Part shown: positions 37,870-48,834 of the stretch, in pieces
How positions within the stretch are numbered: the first letter of the stretch is position 1
Layout of the letters: each line of letters starts with the position of its first letter
DNA from: Lunatimonas salinarum
GTDB lineage: Bacteria; Bacteroidota; Bacteroidia; Cytophagales; Cyclobacteriaceae
Direction: 5' to 3'
NCBI RefSeq assembly: GCF_017811155.1
Contig: NZ_JACVCV010000015.1
Coordinates: forward strand, 1 to 64,000
DNA: 64,000 nt
Made by a program: the position numbers and the translations under genes
Notes under the pieces: model-generated
What the model was told of the DNA's origin: nothing
Database searches by the model: none
What the model saw: the letters and a program-made list of their open reading frames with translations, nothing else

Positions 37870-40014
37870 TCATTCCAGCGTTCGCTTGGAGTAGGTATGA
37901 TGGGCGACAGCCAATCGAAGGTCAAAATAGCTGTATTTATCCCCAAAAAACTCCTTCAATGGCTTGAGGAATCCGCTTTCCTGCTTTCGGTGTTCCCCCA
38001 GAATCTCCTCCATCTCGTCCACCGTCAGAAAACTGCCAACCGGTATTTTACCCTGCTCTACCAGCTCCACCAAGTGTCCTTCCACCGTCCGAGGACTGAG
38101 ACCCCGCTCAACGGCAATTCCCTCAGCATCCATGCCCCTTTCAAAAAGCTTAAGGGTTTGGTAAACCGTATCCGCAGGAACGCTTCTGCCGGACTTCTTC
38201 ACGGACACGGTGATCGTTCGCTTCGGCTTTAGCTGGTTCTCTACGACGTAGTTTCGGATTACACGCAGAAAATCATCGCCAAACCGCTCTGCCTTTAGTT
38301 GCCCTACTCCATGGATCATCCGGAATGCCGAAGAATCCTGTGGATAATGTACTGCCATCTCCACGAGAGTCGCATCTGAAAACACCAGGTATGGTGGTAC
38401 GCCCAGTTTGCGAGCAAGGCTAAACCGCAAGTTTTTCAGCTTCTCAAACAATCCCTTATCGTAACTTTCCTCGCCTACAAGACCTTTCCTAAATTCATCG
38501 CTTTCGAGTGCCAGCTGAATTTTCTCCTTGCTCTTTAACTTTTCCCAAGCTAGCGGACTTAGGGAGAGCACCGGATAGGGATCGCCTGCACTTATCAAGT
38601 AACCCTCCCGCACCAACGAGTTGCCCAGCTTTTTCCAGTGATCCTCGGTTTGGCCTTTTCCGATTCCAAACACACTTAAGGACTTGTGCGCTTCCTGAAT
38701 CTTAGCTGACGCAGATCCCCTCAGCACCAAAATAACATAGCCCATACCAAAGCTTTCCCCCAAGCGGACTACCGTGGAAAGGAACATTTGCGCAGGAATA
38801 GTAGCATCCAACTGCTTTCCCGCCCGGAAGCAAACGTCACAATTGCCACAGTCTTCGCTGGGCTTTTCCCCAAAGTAAGTCAATAAAAAACGCCTTCTAC
38901 AGCTACTTAGCTGGCAGAACTGGACCATTTTAGCCAATTTAGCTTTGGCTACGTTTACATATTCGGGGTTTTCCGCATTTTCAATCATGCGGGTAAGCGT
39001 GACGCTATCTCCATAGCTGTAAAACAACAACGCTTCGCTAGGCAATCCATCACGCCCTGCCCGCCCCGTTTCTTGATAATAAGACTCAATGCTTTGCGGC
39101 ATATTCATGTGAACGACAAACCGCACATTGGACTTATCTATACCCATTCCAAAAGCGATTGTGGCCACCATGATCTTTACTTCATCCTTGATAAACAGTT
39201 CCTGGTGCCGATCTCTAACCTCCTTGTCCAGGCCGGCATGGTAAGGCAGCGCACTGAATCCCAGAGCGGCTAACTTTTCAGCTGTTTCTTCCACGCTCTT
39301 TCGGGAGAGGCAGTAGATGATGCCGGAATCCTCGGATCGGCCGGAGAGAAATCCGGTCAGCTTTTGAAAGGCATCGCTGCGAAGCGCTACCTGATAAGAG
39401 ATATTGGGACGGTCAAAGGAGGAGATAAACCATTGAGGATTCCTCAGCGCCAATTTCTCGGCGATATCCCGGCGGGTTTGGGGATCGGCCGTAGCAGTGA
39501 GTGCCAAAAAAGGGATATCGGGAAAGGCCTCTCGCAGCAAGCCAATCTTAAGGTATTCCGGGCGAAAATCATGCCCCCATTGGGATACACAGTGCGCTTC
39601 GTCTACGGCCACCAGGCAGAGGTTCGCCTTTTTCAAAAACCCCATCCATCCATTTGATCCGGAAAAAAGCCTCTCGGGTGCAACATAGAGCAATTTCACC
39701 TTTCCCTGCAATACCTGTTCGGAAATAAAGCGCTGCTCGCTCACGCTCTGGGTCGAATTGATGAACGTGGCCGGTATGCCTAGCCCATTTAATGCATCCA
39801 CCTGATCTTTCATCAAGGCAATCAGCGGAGAAATGACCAACGTGAGCCCAGACAACACCATGGCGGGCACCTGATAACATACCGACTTACCCGCTCCCGT
39901 CGGCATTAGCGCGATGCTATCCTTCCCCTGCAGCATCGCCGTTATCACTGCTTCTTGGCTACCGCGAAACTTACTGTAGCCAAAAAAATCAGTCAATACC
40001 TGCAATGGAGTCAT
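37870..40014 (-). CDS. recQ: ATP-dependent DNA helicase RecQ
   Basis: A 714-residue 3'-5' DNA helicase of recombination and repair. Walker A is PTGAGKS (38-44), with DEAHC near 137 and RDGLPSEALLFY-type motif VI near 320. Zinc cysteines lie in CQLSSCRRRFLLTYFG and CGNCDVC. RQC, HRDC (about 525-600) and a C-terminal helix-turn-helix domain (RGLSPRTVEGHLVELV) follow. Start is ATG 40014; a GTG three codons upstream is less likely. It has its own terminator. Confidence 0.95.
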   Translation of the reverse strand: MTPLQVLTDFFGYSKFRGSQEAVITAMLQGKDSIALMPTGAGKSVCYQVPAMVLSGLTLVISPLIALMKDQVDALNGLGIPATFINSTQSVSEQRFISEQVLQGKVKLLYVAPERLFSGSNGWMGFLKKANLCLVAVDEAHCVSQWGHDFRPEYLKIGLLREAFPDIPFLALTATADPQTRRDIAEKLALRNPQWFISSFDRPNISYQVALRSDAFQKLTGFLSGRSEDSGIIYCLSRKSVEETAEKLAALGFSALPYHAGLDKEVRDRHQELFIKDEVKIMVATIAFGMGIDKSNVRFVVHMNMPQSIESYYQETGRAGRDGLPSEALLFYSYGDSVTLTRMIENAENPEYVNVAKAKLAKMVQFCQLSSCRRRFLLTYFGEKPSEDCGNCDVCFRAGKQLDATIPAQMFLSTVVRLGESFGMGYVILVLRGSASAKIQEAHKSLSVFGIGKGQTEDHWKKLGNSLVREGYLISAGDPYPVLSLSPLAWEKLKSKEKIQLALESDEFRKGLVGEESYDKGLFEKLKNLRFSLARKLGVPPYLVFSDATLVEMAVHYPQDSSAFRMIHGVGQLKAERFGDDFLRVIRNYVVENQLKPKRTITVSVKKSGRSVPADTVYQTLKLFERGMDAEGIAVERGLSPRTVEGHLVELVEQGKIPVGSFLTVDEMEEILGEHRKQESGFLKPLKEFFGDKYSYFDLRLAVAHHTYSKRTLE

Positions 40015-40107
40015 TTTAAACACGATTTAGGAAACAGATGAAACCACCAATTTAAAAAAAATCCACTCAATGAAGAAAGATACCCTTGCGTAAAAATTCA
40101 CGGGCAG

Positions 40108-40200
40108 CTACTTTTTGATTCCTTTCAGACCTGAAACCTCCATCTCCACGGTCAGTTCGATCACATACATACCCTTGGGGATCAACCGAAAGGCATCTAC
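40108..40200 (-). pseudogene. Remnant of a type-A T9SS C-terminal sorting domain
   Basis: Reading minus from 40200 to the TAG at 40108-40110 gives about 30 codons: VDAFRLIPKGMYVIELTV, then EMEVSGLKGIKK, stop. This is the last strand pair of a T9SS type-A CTD. It aligns residue for residue with the end of the protein at 44798-46528 (IRLAPKGLCMIEVV ... LKVMKL, 11 of 27 identical). The codon just upstream is a stop (40201-40203) and no start exists, so only a scrap survives. The rest of 40024-40458 shows no gene. Confidence 0.6.
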
Positions 40201-40458
40201 CTAAAGTAGATTTATACTTAGCCGAAACAGCCCATACATTTAACTAAAAACAATCCCCATACCTACCCCTTGGGTCAAAAAGGCAGATGCATAGGACCTT
40301 CCGAAAGACTAGTAAAAAAAAAATAGCCATTAAACAGGTATACGTGCCTCACAATTACAAAAAAATATTGATAACTTACAGACGGATTTTTACGGTTACC
40401 TGTATTTTTCCGGTCAAGAAATTATTGGTTCGTTTACCCCGCTCACACCGGGACTGTA

Positions 40459-43400
40459 ATGATTTTTAAAAAACGTTTTTGCTGGACTTTTGTAGCCACG
40501 TTTTTAGGTTTGCTACTGCCGATTATCACGGCAGAGGCACAGGTTGAAAACAGGCTTCCCTTTCGACAGCGGGTTGGGAACCCCGCTCCGGAAAACAACC
40601 TTTTTCGTATCAAGGGCGACTTTGCGATTATCGGAAACGCCAATTTGACGCTTGCCGATTATGATGACAACAGAGAAAATTCCCTTAAGGAGATGGTCTT
40701 TGTAGACATAGATCAAGATCCCACGACGGCAAATTCCTCCTCGGCCACCTTGGTTTTTTCGGAGGAAAACGGCGCTGTCCCTTCCTGTTCAGACATTCTT
40801 TACGCTGGGCTTTATTGGTCGGGTAGAGCCAAACAAGGGCTTGGAATAAGCTTTGACGTACTGCAAGGCTACGTGCCTGGGCAACCGCAGGAAATCGACA
40901 AGACTATCCAACAGCTATACACTGATGACAGCCTTCATTATTCCAACTATTTCTCCTATTCGTTTCCTTTGGACGAAGAGGAGGACTATTCGCTTTTCCC
41001 AATGTTTTTGCTGGTTTCAACAGCAGGCTTGGATGACATTGCATTTGAATTCAGAAATCACGGAACCGACAGGGTTCGCTTTGGTATTGGAGGAACAGAT
41101 AACATGCAGCCTGTTACCGGTCTAAAAATCAGTGAAACGGATTCAACCATCACCGCTATCTTTGACCCGGTCACTTTTTCCGAAAATGGCATGCATTACC
41201 AGGTGGATAAGATCACCCGTACATCCGGCACCGATTATCATACAATCAGGAATGAGCTTAACTCGATGGAGGTCACCCTTTCAGGAACCTATATCCCCCA
41301 GTTACCCCAGATCAAACAATTTGACAAGCGTAAAGTAAAAATAAAGGGACCTTCCGCCTCGGAGTATACCGAAATCACCGCAACTGGAAACCAGATTCTA
41401 TTCCCCGTAGGAGAACTTTCGGACATGTACGTCGGATACACGGATATCACCCAGTATGTAAAAACGCAGGGCCCGGGTGAGTATACCGTTGCAGACTTGG
41501 CATTGACCGGTGGTATGGGAGATGCCACCGGCAATTTCGGACACTGGGGATTGATCGTGGTGTACCAAAACCCCGAAATGCACTGGAGGGACGTGACCAT
41601 ATTTGACGGGTATTCATTGGTGCAGGCACTTAACTTTGCAGAACAGAGTGGTGAATTCAGTATAGCGGGCTTCGAGACCGTCAATCAGGGGCCGGTAAAC
41701 CTAAAGCTCGGAGTGATGGCCGGAGAAGGAGACCGGACGATTGAAGGGGATTTTTTAGAGATCATCAACCAACAAGGCGAGTGGACGCGCTTAAGCCATC
41801 CTCTCAACACTGTCAATAATTTTTTCAATTCTTCCATCTACACCCCCGTTGCCGATCGCGACGGTTTCTTGGTACAAAATCCCAGGAACCCAGAATTATT
41901 GAACAATACGGGCATAGACATCGTCCAATGGGAAATCCCCAATCCTGACAACTCGATCATAGGAAATGGTCAGAAATCAACACGGTTTCGCTTCGGAACC
42001 AAGCAGGATATCTACAACATCTACGCTATGGCATTCTCGGTACGCAGTTACGTTCCGGAAATTCAGGCATTGAATCAGCTGACCGCTATAAACGGTACAC
42101 TTCCCGGTGAAGACCCATCGGTAAAGCCCGGAGAAGAGATGGGCTTTACTTTGGGAATCAGAAACCGCGGAAACGAAGAAACGTCTGAAACCCATGTCGT
42201 CATTCCCCTCCCCTACAACACCGCATTCGTAGATGCCCAAACGATTCCTTCCGACTACGGAACCATCCTTTTTAACCCGGATTTAGGCGTAGCAGGTTCC
42301 TTGATTTGGGAAATCGGACCGGTGCCGTTGGTTGCCAATTCCGACTTGCCGATAGCCTCTCTGCAGTATACGCTCAAGGTTACCGAGGATTGTAATATCT
42401 TGGCAACTAGCCAATGTGAATCGACCATTGCCGTCCGAGGAGGGATCTATGGTACCGGAAAAACCACCCAGAGTACCTTTGCCAATATCCCCTTTATCCA
42501 AGGAATCGAGAAAGACGACTGTGTGGGCAGGGAGATCGTAGATCCCCTGGAGCTCACACTTACGGGCGTATCGGAATTTGTAGAGGCTCAATGTGGAGAT
42601 ATAGAACTGGTTCCGGGTTTGGGAACCATTGACCTCCCGGATTTCTGTCGAGGAGATTCCCCTGTAGACCTGAGTACGTTGATTAAACCCACACGGACGG
42701 GATTCTCTATCTTTTATTTTTCGGATGAACAAAATAACAGTCCTTTTTACGAATACAAAGTGAATACCAGTTTGATCGGCGTAGATACTGTCTGGATAGC
42801 AGAAGGCCCATCGATTACCTGCACCGGCCAACGGATACCCGTGAGAATAAATGTACTGCCCAGATCGCCATCGCCCAACGTCTTTGATCAACGGGTATGC
42901 AGCGAGGAATCCGTTTTAAACTACGGAATACAACACAATGGGATCTATCACTTGATTTACTATCCCGACAACGATCCCGATAGCGATCCAATCTCCGGTA
43001 TTCCATCGGTGGACATGTCAGTGCCTGGAATATATACCGTTTGGGTAAGTCAATCCAAGGAAGATGAGTGCGAGAGCCTTCGTCGAGAGGTGCACATAGA
43101 CGTGCAGGATTGCAGCCTAAACGGTGACATCAACGTCAGCATTCATACGGACATTCAGACTTATAGCACTGTAGGAGAGGTAATTACCTACACCATTGAG
43201 TTAAAAAACACAGGGAAAGTAGCACTTTTCGACGTGCAGTTAACAGAAAGCCGGAATAATTCATCTTGGGAAATCCCGCTTTTGGAGGTCGGGGAACAGT
43301 TGACTTTCACGGTCACCTATACGATTACCTCGGAGGACTTAACTAATGGCAACGTATACAACTACACCCACACGGTAGGACATGCGAATGAATTTAGCCA

Positions 43401-44724
43401 AGTGATCGATGAGGAGCATACTACTATTTACCGATTGCCTAAAGGGTTTCTGGATTTCCAGATCACTCCCTTCGACGAAAACTGTCCAAATCTAGGCAGT
43501 CCCACTGGGAAGATCGAACTGAAATTCCTTTCTACCCGCCAAAGCGGGAGTTACCGACTGGTAAGTGAGGAAGACGGGAGTGAATACAGCGGAGGATTTG
43601 AGCAAGAAAACTTGCTGAGCATTAACGTTCCTGTGGGGACCTACCGGATGACACTCATCCCCCCAGGGGGCTATGAGCATCTTATAGACGAGTCCTATGA
43701 AGTCAAAAAAAAGGAAACGGTTGAGTTTACCGTTCCTGACCTTATCGATGCGTGTTTATCTTACACATTCCTGCCGGACTACTCCCTGCAACTAACCTAT
43801 ATTCTCCATGGGCCCGACGGTGCCGTCATTCGCCCAGGACAAGGAAACAGTTATGAACTGGCTCAAAGTGGCACCTATACCCTTTGGGGATCGGATCCTA
43901 GCGGCAGCAAGTGCCAAACGTCGAAAACCTTTCAGGCTACCATCACTCAGCCTTCCGACCTCAACTTCAACGTCACGCCATTCTGCGGAGACCAGGCATT
44001 TAGCACCATCGAATTGGATTCACAAGGATTGTTGGTAAACTGGTACCTATTAGAAGAGGGCAAGGAAGTTCTATTGCCTTGGGCGCAGGGCTATGAATTA
44101 CTATTTGTAGAAACCGAGGGAGACTATATCGCTACCCTTACGGATCCGGAAGGATGCAGAGTTGCGGAAGGGCACGTATCTGTCAAAAAAACCAATGTAC
44201 TTGCCCCCGTTTTAGAACCGCTATACAGCATCTGTTCAGCCAAAAAAGTGGGGGTAACCCTACAGGCAGGCAATGATTTTGCCCAAGCAGCCTGGTATAG
44301 AGAAGGCATTTTGGTGAGCAATGCCCCACTTTTCTCCGTCGAAGCGGAAGGTGCGTATACTTTGCTAGCTACAGATCAGGCTGGCTGCGAATATAGTGTT
44401 GAATTTGAAGTGGAAGATAAGTGCAAATCCACCCTACGCTATCCCAATGCGGTATCACCCGGTAACCCCGAACAAACGTTTGTGATTTATCCCGACAATT
44501 TGGTCGAATGGCTGGAGGTGACTATCCAAAACCGATGGGGTGAACTGATCTACTTTTGCAAAGATAGTGCTCCGGTCTCAGGTAAGCCATCTTCCTGCAT
44601 TTGGGACGGAACCATCCATGGAAAGCGGGCCATCACCGGTTCTTACTCTGTTCAGCTGCGCTATGGTGTCAAAGGACATGGCGAAGTAGTCACCGAACGA
44701 GGCGGCGTATTTGTGGTGGAATAA
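40459..44724 (+). CDS. Giant secreted adhesin-like protein with DUF11 repeat and type-B T9SS domain
   Basis: A 1421-residue exported protein with a signal peptide of about 28 residues (ending TAEAQ). The N-terminal ~450 residues carry a pattern common in large Bacteroidota surface proteins (DILYAGLYWSGRAKQG near 110). Regions near 550-650 and 895-1000 look like DUF11/conserved-repeat folds (EVITYTIELKNTGKVALFDVQL). Several Ig-like modules with paired Cys follow. The last ~90 residues are the gliding-motility-associated type-B CTD (YPNAVSPGNPEQTFVIYP ... NRWGELIYF ... IWDGTIHGKRAITGSY). No PorP/SprF gene is adjacent, unlike the cargo at 1508. Likely a surface-attached adhesin; the ligand is unknown. 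Confidence 0.85.
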   Translation: MIFKKRFCWTFVATFLGLLLPIITAEAQVENRLPFRQRVGNPAPENNLFRIKGDFAIIGNANLTLADYDDNRENSLKEMVFVDIDQDPTTANSSSATLVFSEENGAVPSCSDILYAGLYWSGRAKQGLGISFDVLQGYVPGQPQEIDKTIQQLYTDDSLHYSNYFSYSFPLDEEEDYSLFPMFLLVSTAGLDDIAFEFRNHGTDRVRFGIGGTDNMQPVTGLKISETDSTITAIFDPVTFSENGMHYQVDKITRTSGTDYHTIRNELNSMEVTLSGTYIPQLPQIKQFDKRKVKIKGPSASEYTEITATGNQILFPVGELSDMYVGYTDITQYVKTQGPGEYTVADLALTGGMGDATGNFGHWGLIVVYQNPEMHWRDVTIFDGYSLVQALNFAEQSGEFSIAGFETVNQGPVNLKLGVMAGEGDRTIEGDFLEIINQQGEWTRLSHPLNTVNNFFNSSIYTPVADRDGFLVQNPRNPELLNNTGIDIVQWEIPNPDNSIIGNGQKSTRFRFGTKQDIYNIYAMAFSVRSYVPEIQALNQLTAINGTLPGEDPSVKPGEEMGFTLGIRNRGNEETSETHVVIPLPYNTAFVDAQTIPSDYGTILFNPDLGVAGSLIWEIGPVPLVANSDLPIASLQYTLKVTEDCNILATSQCESTIAVRGGIYGTGKTTQSTFANIPFIQGIEKDDCVGREIVDPLELTLTGVSEFVEAQCGDIELVPGLGTIDLPDFCRGDSPVDLSTLIKPTRTGFSIFYFSDEQNNSPFYEYKVNTSLIGVDTVWIAEGPSITCTGQRIPVRINVLPRSPSPNVFDQRVCSEESVLNYGIQHNGIYHLIYYPDNDPDSDPISGIPSVDMSVPGIYTVWVSQSKEDECESLRREVHIDVQDCSLNGDINVSIHTDIQTYSTVGEVITYTIELKNTGKVALFDVQLTESRNNSSWEIPLLEVGEQLTFTVTYTITSEDLTNGNVYNYTHTVGHANEFSQVIDEEHTTIYRLPKGFLDFQITPFDENCPNLGSPTGKIELKFLSTRQSGSYRLVSEEDGSEYSGGFEQENLLSINVPVGTYRMTLIPPGGYEHLIDESYEVKKKETVEFTVPDLIDACLSYTFLPDYSLQLTYILHGPDGAVIRPGQGNSYELAQSGTYTLWGSDPSGSKCQTSKTFQATITQPSDLNFNVTPFCGDQAFSTIELDSQGLLVNWYLLEEGKEVLLPWAQGYELLFVETEGDYIATLTDPEGCRVAEGHVSVKKTNVLAPVLEPLYSICSAKKVGVTLQAGNDFAQAAWYREGILVSNAPLFSVEAEGAYTLLATDQAGCEYSVEFEVEDKCKSTLRYPNAVSPGNPEQTFVIYPDNLVEWLEVTIQNRWGELIYFCKDSAPVSGKPSSCIWDGTIHGKRAITGSYSVQLRYGVKGHGEVVTERGGVFVVE

Positions 44725-44797
44725 TCGGTTTGGAGCTTGGGATGCTTCAGTACTGCCAATAATCCTTCACCGCTTGCTGAATTGCCTACGTTTTCCC

Positions 44798-46528
44798 TTA
44801 AAGCTTCATAACCTTAAGGTGATGTACCTGGCTGTCAGCTACGACCTCGATCATACATAGGCCCTTAGGCGCCAATCGAATTTCCTCCGCTACCATCAGA
44901 GATAGCGTTTCCAAGCTTTCAGCCTTGAGCAGCTTACTGCCACCCCAAGATTTGAAAGTGGCCGTAACGGTGTGTGTTCCTACATTAGCATGCTCAAAAC
45001 GAATTTGAAATTTATCCCCATTGGTAGGATTAGGGTAGGCTATCAGTCTACCAGCATGCTGCAGACTGGAATTTTCCACCTGCACACCAAACACCTCTGA
45101 AAAAGCCGACTTTCCATCAAAGTCTACTTGCCTTATTCGGTAATAAATCATTCCACTCATCAACGGCAGGTCTGTGTCCAAAAACTGATACTCACTTGAA
45201 ACATCGGACCAACCGACCGCTGCAACCTCCTTCACTTCATGAAAGCCTTGAATGCCGGAAACTGATCGCTCAATAACAAAGTGGCTGTTGTTCTTTTCCG
45301 CCGCCGTGACCCATCCCACATGTACCTGCCTTTTAGTTTGCTGAAAAGTAGCCTGAGTGGATTTCCAAAGTACCGGTAAGGGTATGCAACCGGTGCCATA
45401 AAAACTGTCGCCCTGCCGACTAACATGATAGGTGCCTAACTGTGTGGAATTTGGATAGTCACAAATAAACACCGAAGAGCTACTAGTGGTGGTGACCCTA
45501 CCCCCATTGGATGCAACTAGGCGTCCACCTACATTCAACTCCGCTGCGTTTCCAGTTTGAATTTCGCCATTAGGAAGTGACACGTCCTTGACGATGATTC
45601 CACTCGCCTGATCAGACAAGATCAGCTTGCCGCCACCACTCATCTCCAGTCCTTCGTCAAACCGGAAATTAGCGGCATTTCTTGACCTAAATGTAGCTCC
45701 ATTGGGTATGCTTACCTGCTGTGCAAACATGGCCGAAGCGGATTCTCGCAAGTCAATCGTGCCACTTTGCCCGACGTCTGTCTTGCCGGCTACCTCCAAC
45801 TTGGCGCTACTACCGAGGTTCAGCGTACCATTGGATACCGTAAGGTCCCCCTCCACTGAAATCGAAGCCAAAGGATCGGATGCATTGACCGTTCCTCCGG
45901 AGGTAAATGATAGATCTTTGGTCAGGAATTTTCCAGAAAGATTTAGGGTGCTGCGACTGCGTAGGGTGGTTGTTTTGTGAACAATCAACTCTCCGCCTTC
46001 CTCCACTGTAATCACAGGGCTATTATTACCAATCACCAATGCATTGACCACCATGCGGGAACCAGCAGGAATGGTGATTAATACAGGTCTATCCAGTGTA
46101 AATGTACCCTCTACGTGAAATTCCGCTCCCGGTGAAAGCTGAAAAGTCGGTACAGATCCCCCTCCATTTATCGTCAAATCTCCTTTAAAAGTCAGCTTGC
46201 CCGCAGAAGCTATGGACACACTCGCAAACACTCCCGATCCAAATCCCGATGCATTTCCCGTGTAGGCTACCTGGTGGTTAATAAATACAGAAACACCGCA
46301 GCCCCAGTTCTTTGAGATGGGAGGAAATCCTGTGGAAGGGTTTTGATTCTGACCACAGTTACCTGCTGTAGTCCATGTGGCTACATCCTGCCAAGTAGCA
46401 TCCCTTTGTGAGGTAAACTCTTGAGCGGAAATCCTTTCAGTGGTAATCAAAAATACCACAACAAAAAGGAAACCCAACAGCGTGGAAAAACCTGCTTTTT
46501 GATCGGATATGGCTGCTTGACGTAACAT
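44798..46528 (-). CDS. Secreted beta-repeat protein with type-A T9SS sorting domain
   Basis: A 576-residue exported protein. ATG 46528 is used; an upstream TTG at 46561 would add 11 residues. The signal peptide ends near ISAQ. From about 100 to 370 there are short degenerate repeats of the form [GxLxLxGxLxxxxL] (GTFTLDRPVLITIPAGSRMV, GDLTVSNGTLNLGSSAKLEV), suggesting a beta-solenoid. A fibronectin-like segment follows (NNSHFVIERSVSG ... YYRIRQVDFDGKSAFSEV). The end is a type-A T9SS CTD (IAYPNPTNGDKFQIRF ... LAPKGLCMIEVV ... LKVMKL). It converges with the giant adhesin gene. Function is unknown. Confidence 0.82.
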   Translation of the reverse strand: MLRQAAISDQKAGFSTLLGFLFVVVFLITTERISAQEFTSQRDATWQDVATWTTAGNCGQNQNPSTGFPPISKNWGCGVSVFINHQVAYTGNASGFGSGVFASVSIASAGKLTFKGDLTINGGGSVPTFQLSPGAEFHVEGTFTLDRPVLITIPAGSRMVVNALVIGNNSPVITVEEGGELIVHKTTTLRSRSTLNLSGKFLTKDLSFTSGGTVNASDPLASISVEGDLTVSNGTLNLGSSAKLEVAGKTDVGQSGTIDLRESASAMFAQQVSIPNGATFRSRNAANFRFDEGLEMSGGGKLILSDQASGIIVKDVSLPNGEIQTGNAAELNVGGRLVASNGGRVTTTSSSSVFICDYPNSTQLGTYHVSRQGDSFYGTGCIPLPVLWKSTQATFQQTKRQVHVGWVTAAEKNNSHFVIERSVSGIQGFHEVKEVAAVGWSDVSSEYQFLDTDLPLMSGMIYYRIRQVDFDGKSAFSEVFGVQVENSSLQHAGRLIAYPNPTNGDKFQIRFEHANVGTHTVTATFKSWGGSKLLKAESLETLSLMVAEEIRLAPKGLCMIEVVADSQVHHLKVMKL

Positions 46529-46740
46529 AGGCTTGCGTAGATTTCTAAATGACTGACACAAACCTACGCGCCAACATTCACCGTTTTAAAAAAAATCGGT
46601 AAACCGGTGCCTCTGATCGTCAAACACGGGCCAAATTGAGGATGAATTTTTTATAAAAATATTTTTTATGTATTTGAAATGCGTTTTTTTATGCGCAATT
46701 CACTCTAAAAACCCTTCACCCGGTTTTAGAAACCATCCAC

Positions 46741-46772
46741 AAAAAAATCCTGCCTTATCGCTAAAGCAGGAT
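46741..46772 (-). terminator. Intrinsic terminator after rho
   Basis: Minus strand: ATCCTGCTTT, a short loop, AAGGCAGGAT and seven T. It lies 28 bp past the rho stop. The stem has one mismatch. Confidence 0.75.
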
Positions 46773-46799
46773 CGATTCAAAAGTATTTTATTAAGCAGA

Positions 46800-48647
46800 T
46801 TATCCATTCATGCTGATCAAAAATTCCGCATTATCACGGGTACCGCGCATACGTTGCAACAGAAACTCCATCGCCTCCTGCGAGGTCATGTCGGACATCA
46901 ACTTTCGCAATATCCAAACCCGCTGCATTTCTTCCTTGTCCATCAACAGATCTTCGCGGCGAGTACCTGATCCAGGTACATCGATCGCCGGATAAATCCT
47001 TCTGTTGGAAAGCTTTCTGTCCAAAGAAAGTTCCATATTGCCGGTGCCTTTGAATTCCTCAAAGATTACCTCGTCCATTTTGGAGCCTGTCTCCACCAAT
47101 GCCGTGGCAATAATGGTCAGCGATCCTCCATTTTCCACGTTTCGGGCTGCACCGAAAAAGCGCTTGGGCTTATGGAGTGCATTGGCATCCACACCTCCGG
47201 AGAGAATTTTACCGGAAGACGGTACTACCGTATTGTGCGCACGTGCCAGCCGGGTAATGGAATCCAAGAGAATTACCACGTCATGGCCGCACTCCACCAT
47301 TCGCTTGGCCTTTTCCAAGACCAAAGAAGCCACTTTCACGTGTCGCTCTGCTTGCTCGTCAAAGGTAGAGGAAATCACCTCTGCCTTCACCGATCTGGCC
47401 ATGTCGGTTACTTCTTCGGGACGTTCGTCGATCAGTAGGATCATAAGGTGAACTTCCGGATGGTTTTCCGCTATGGCATTGGCGATTTTCTGTAGCAGCA
47501 CCGTTTTACCGGTTTTCGGCTGTGCCACAATCATACCTCGCTGTCCTTTCCCAATAGGCGCGAATAAATCGACAATACGTGTGGAATAATTATCCGGTGT
47601 GGTGGTTAATCTAAGACGCTCCTCCGGAAAAAGAGGAGTCAGGTATTCAAAGGGAATCCGATCCCTGATTTCGTCCGTTGTTTTGCCGTTTACAGAGATG
47701 ACTTTAAGCAGGGCAAAATATTTTTCTCCCTCTTTGGGAGGTCGGATTTGTCCCTTTATGTTGTCACCGGTTTTGAGTCCAAAAAGTTTGATTTGGGAGG
47801 GCGATACGTAGATATCGTCCGGTGAAGCCAAGTAATTATAGTCCAATGAACGCAAAAAGCCATATCCGTCGGACATGATCTCCAACACCCCAACATTTTC
47901 GATGATCCCGTCAAATTCCTTGATGGTCATCGCTATTTTCTTCTTGGACATGTAAGGGGTCGAGGAATCAGAAGCCGGAATCTGCGGCTGCTCCTCGAAA
48001 TCCTTCATGTTCTTTCTTTTGGGCAGCTCTACCTCTGATGCTACTGGTTGCTCTGACGTATGGCGTTCCTCCTCAATATCCACTACGGCGCGGCGTCTGG
48101 GCCGGAAACTTCTTCCTTTTTGATCCTCAGACTGGGGCGAAGGCTGCTCTTTTTTGGCTTCGGAAGGAGCAGGGGTGGTCTCCGTTTTCAATACCGTTTC
48201 CTTTGCTGGCGTAGGTTCCTTTCGTTCCTCTGCTTTTGCTGTCAATCGATCTTCCCGACTTCGAGGTCTGGCTTCCCTGCTTTCGCGGGGGGTTGGCTTT
48301 TTAGCGGACTCTTCCTTATCACTAGGTGCAGGATTGCCCTCGCCCGTCTCTTTGGGGATTTCGGTTACATTTTGTCTCTTAAACTTCGGCTTTTCCTCTT
48401 TGGCTGCGGGAGCCTTTTCAGCGCTTTCATCTTCCTTGGATACAGCAGCAGGTACAGGCTCTTCTACTTCTACTTTGGAAGGCTTCTTCTTCGGAAGAGC
48501 ATTTTCAGGTAAAATAGCCTGCTGATCAAGAATCGCGTAAACAAGCTCGTCCTTCTTTAGAGACTTAAAATTTTTCACGCCAAGTTCTTCGGCTATTTCC
48601 TTGAGTTCGGACAATAGCCTAATTCGTAATTCTTCTATGTTATACAT
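46800..48647 (-). CDS. rho: Transcription termination factor Rho
   Basis: A 615-residue hexameric RNA helicase. An N-terminal helical domain (1-45) is followed by a long charged, low-complexity insertion (about 55-235, rich in E, K, P, S), as in Bacteroidota Rho. The RNA-binding cold-shock-like domain follows ([15 protein letters not shown]). The ATPase core has P-loop QPKTGKT near 385, [15 protein letters not shown] near 415 and the RNA-contacting Q/R loops. The -7 box at 48835-48842 implies a ~180-nt leader, long enough for the autoregulation known for rho in E. coli. Confidence 0.95.
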   Translation of the reverse strand: MYNIEELRIRLLSELKEIAEELGVKNFKSLKKDELVYAILDQQAILPENALPKKKPSKVEVEEPVPAAVSKEDESAEKAPAAKEEKPKFKRQNVTEIPKETGEGNPAPSDKEESAKKPTPRESREARPRSREDRLTAKAEERKEPTPAKETVLKTETTPAPSEAKKEQPSPQSEDQKGRSFRPRRRAVVDIEEERHTSEQPVASEVELPKRKNMKDFEEQPQIPASDSSTPYMSKKKIAMTIKEFDGIIENVGVLEIMSDGYGFLRSLDYNYLASPDDIYVSPSQIKLFGLKTGDNIKGQIRPPKEGEKYFALLKVISVNGKTTDEIRDRIPFEYLTPLFPEERLRLTTTPDNYSTRIVDLFAPIGKGQRGMIVAQPKTGKTVLLQKIANAIAENHPEVHLMILLIDERPEEVTDMARSVKAEVISSTFDEQAERHVKVASLVLEKAKRMVECGHDVVILLDSITRLARAHNTVVPSSGKILSGGVDANALHKPKRFFGAARNVENGGSLTIIATALVETGSKMDEVIFEEFKGTGNMELSLDRKLSNRRIYPAIDVPGSGTRREDLLMDKEEMQRVWILRKLMSDMTSQEAMEFLLQRMRGTRDNAEFLISMNG

Positions 48648-48834
48648 AAAAAACGTATGAGGGTAATTTCAACTGATTAATTGAGAGATGTGTATCTTGA
48701 TTGCTGTAAAAAGGTACTCAGATTATACTAAAATCTCCAGGATTGGGATTTTGGACACAATGACGCTACAATATTACAGTAACATATCTTAAAACGCAAG
48801 CATTAACAAAAATGTTGCGGATCATGCGGATGAC

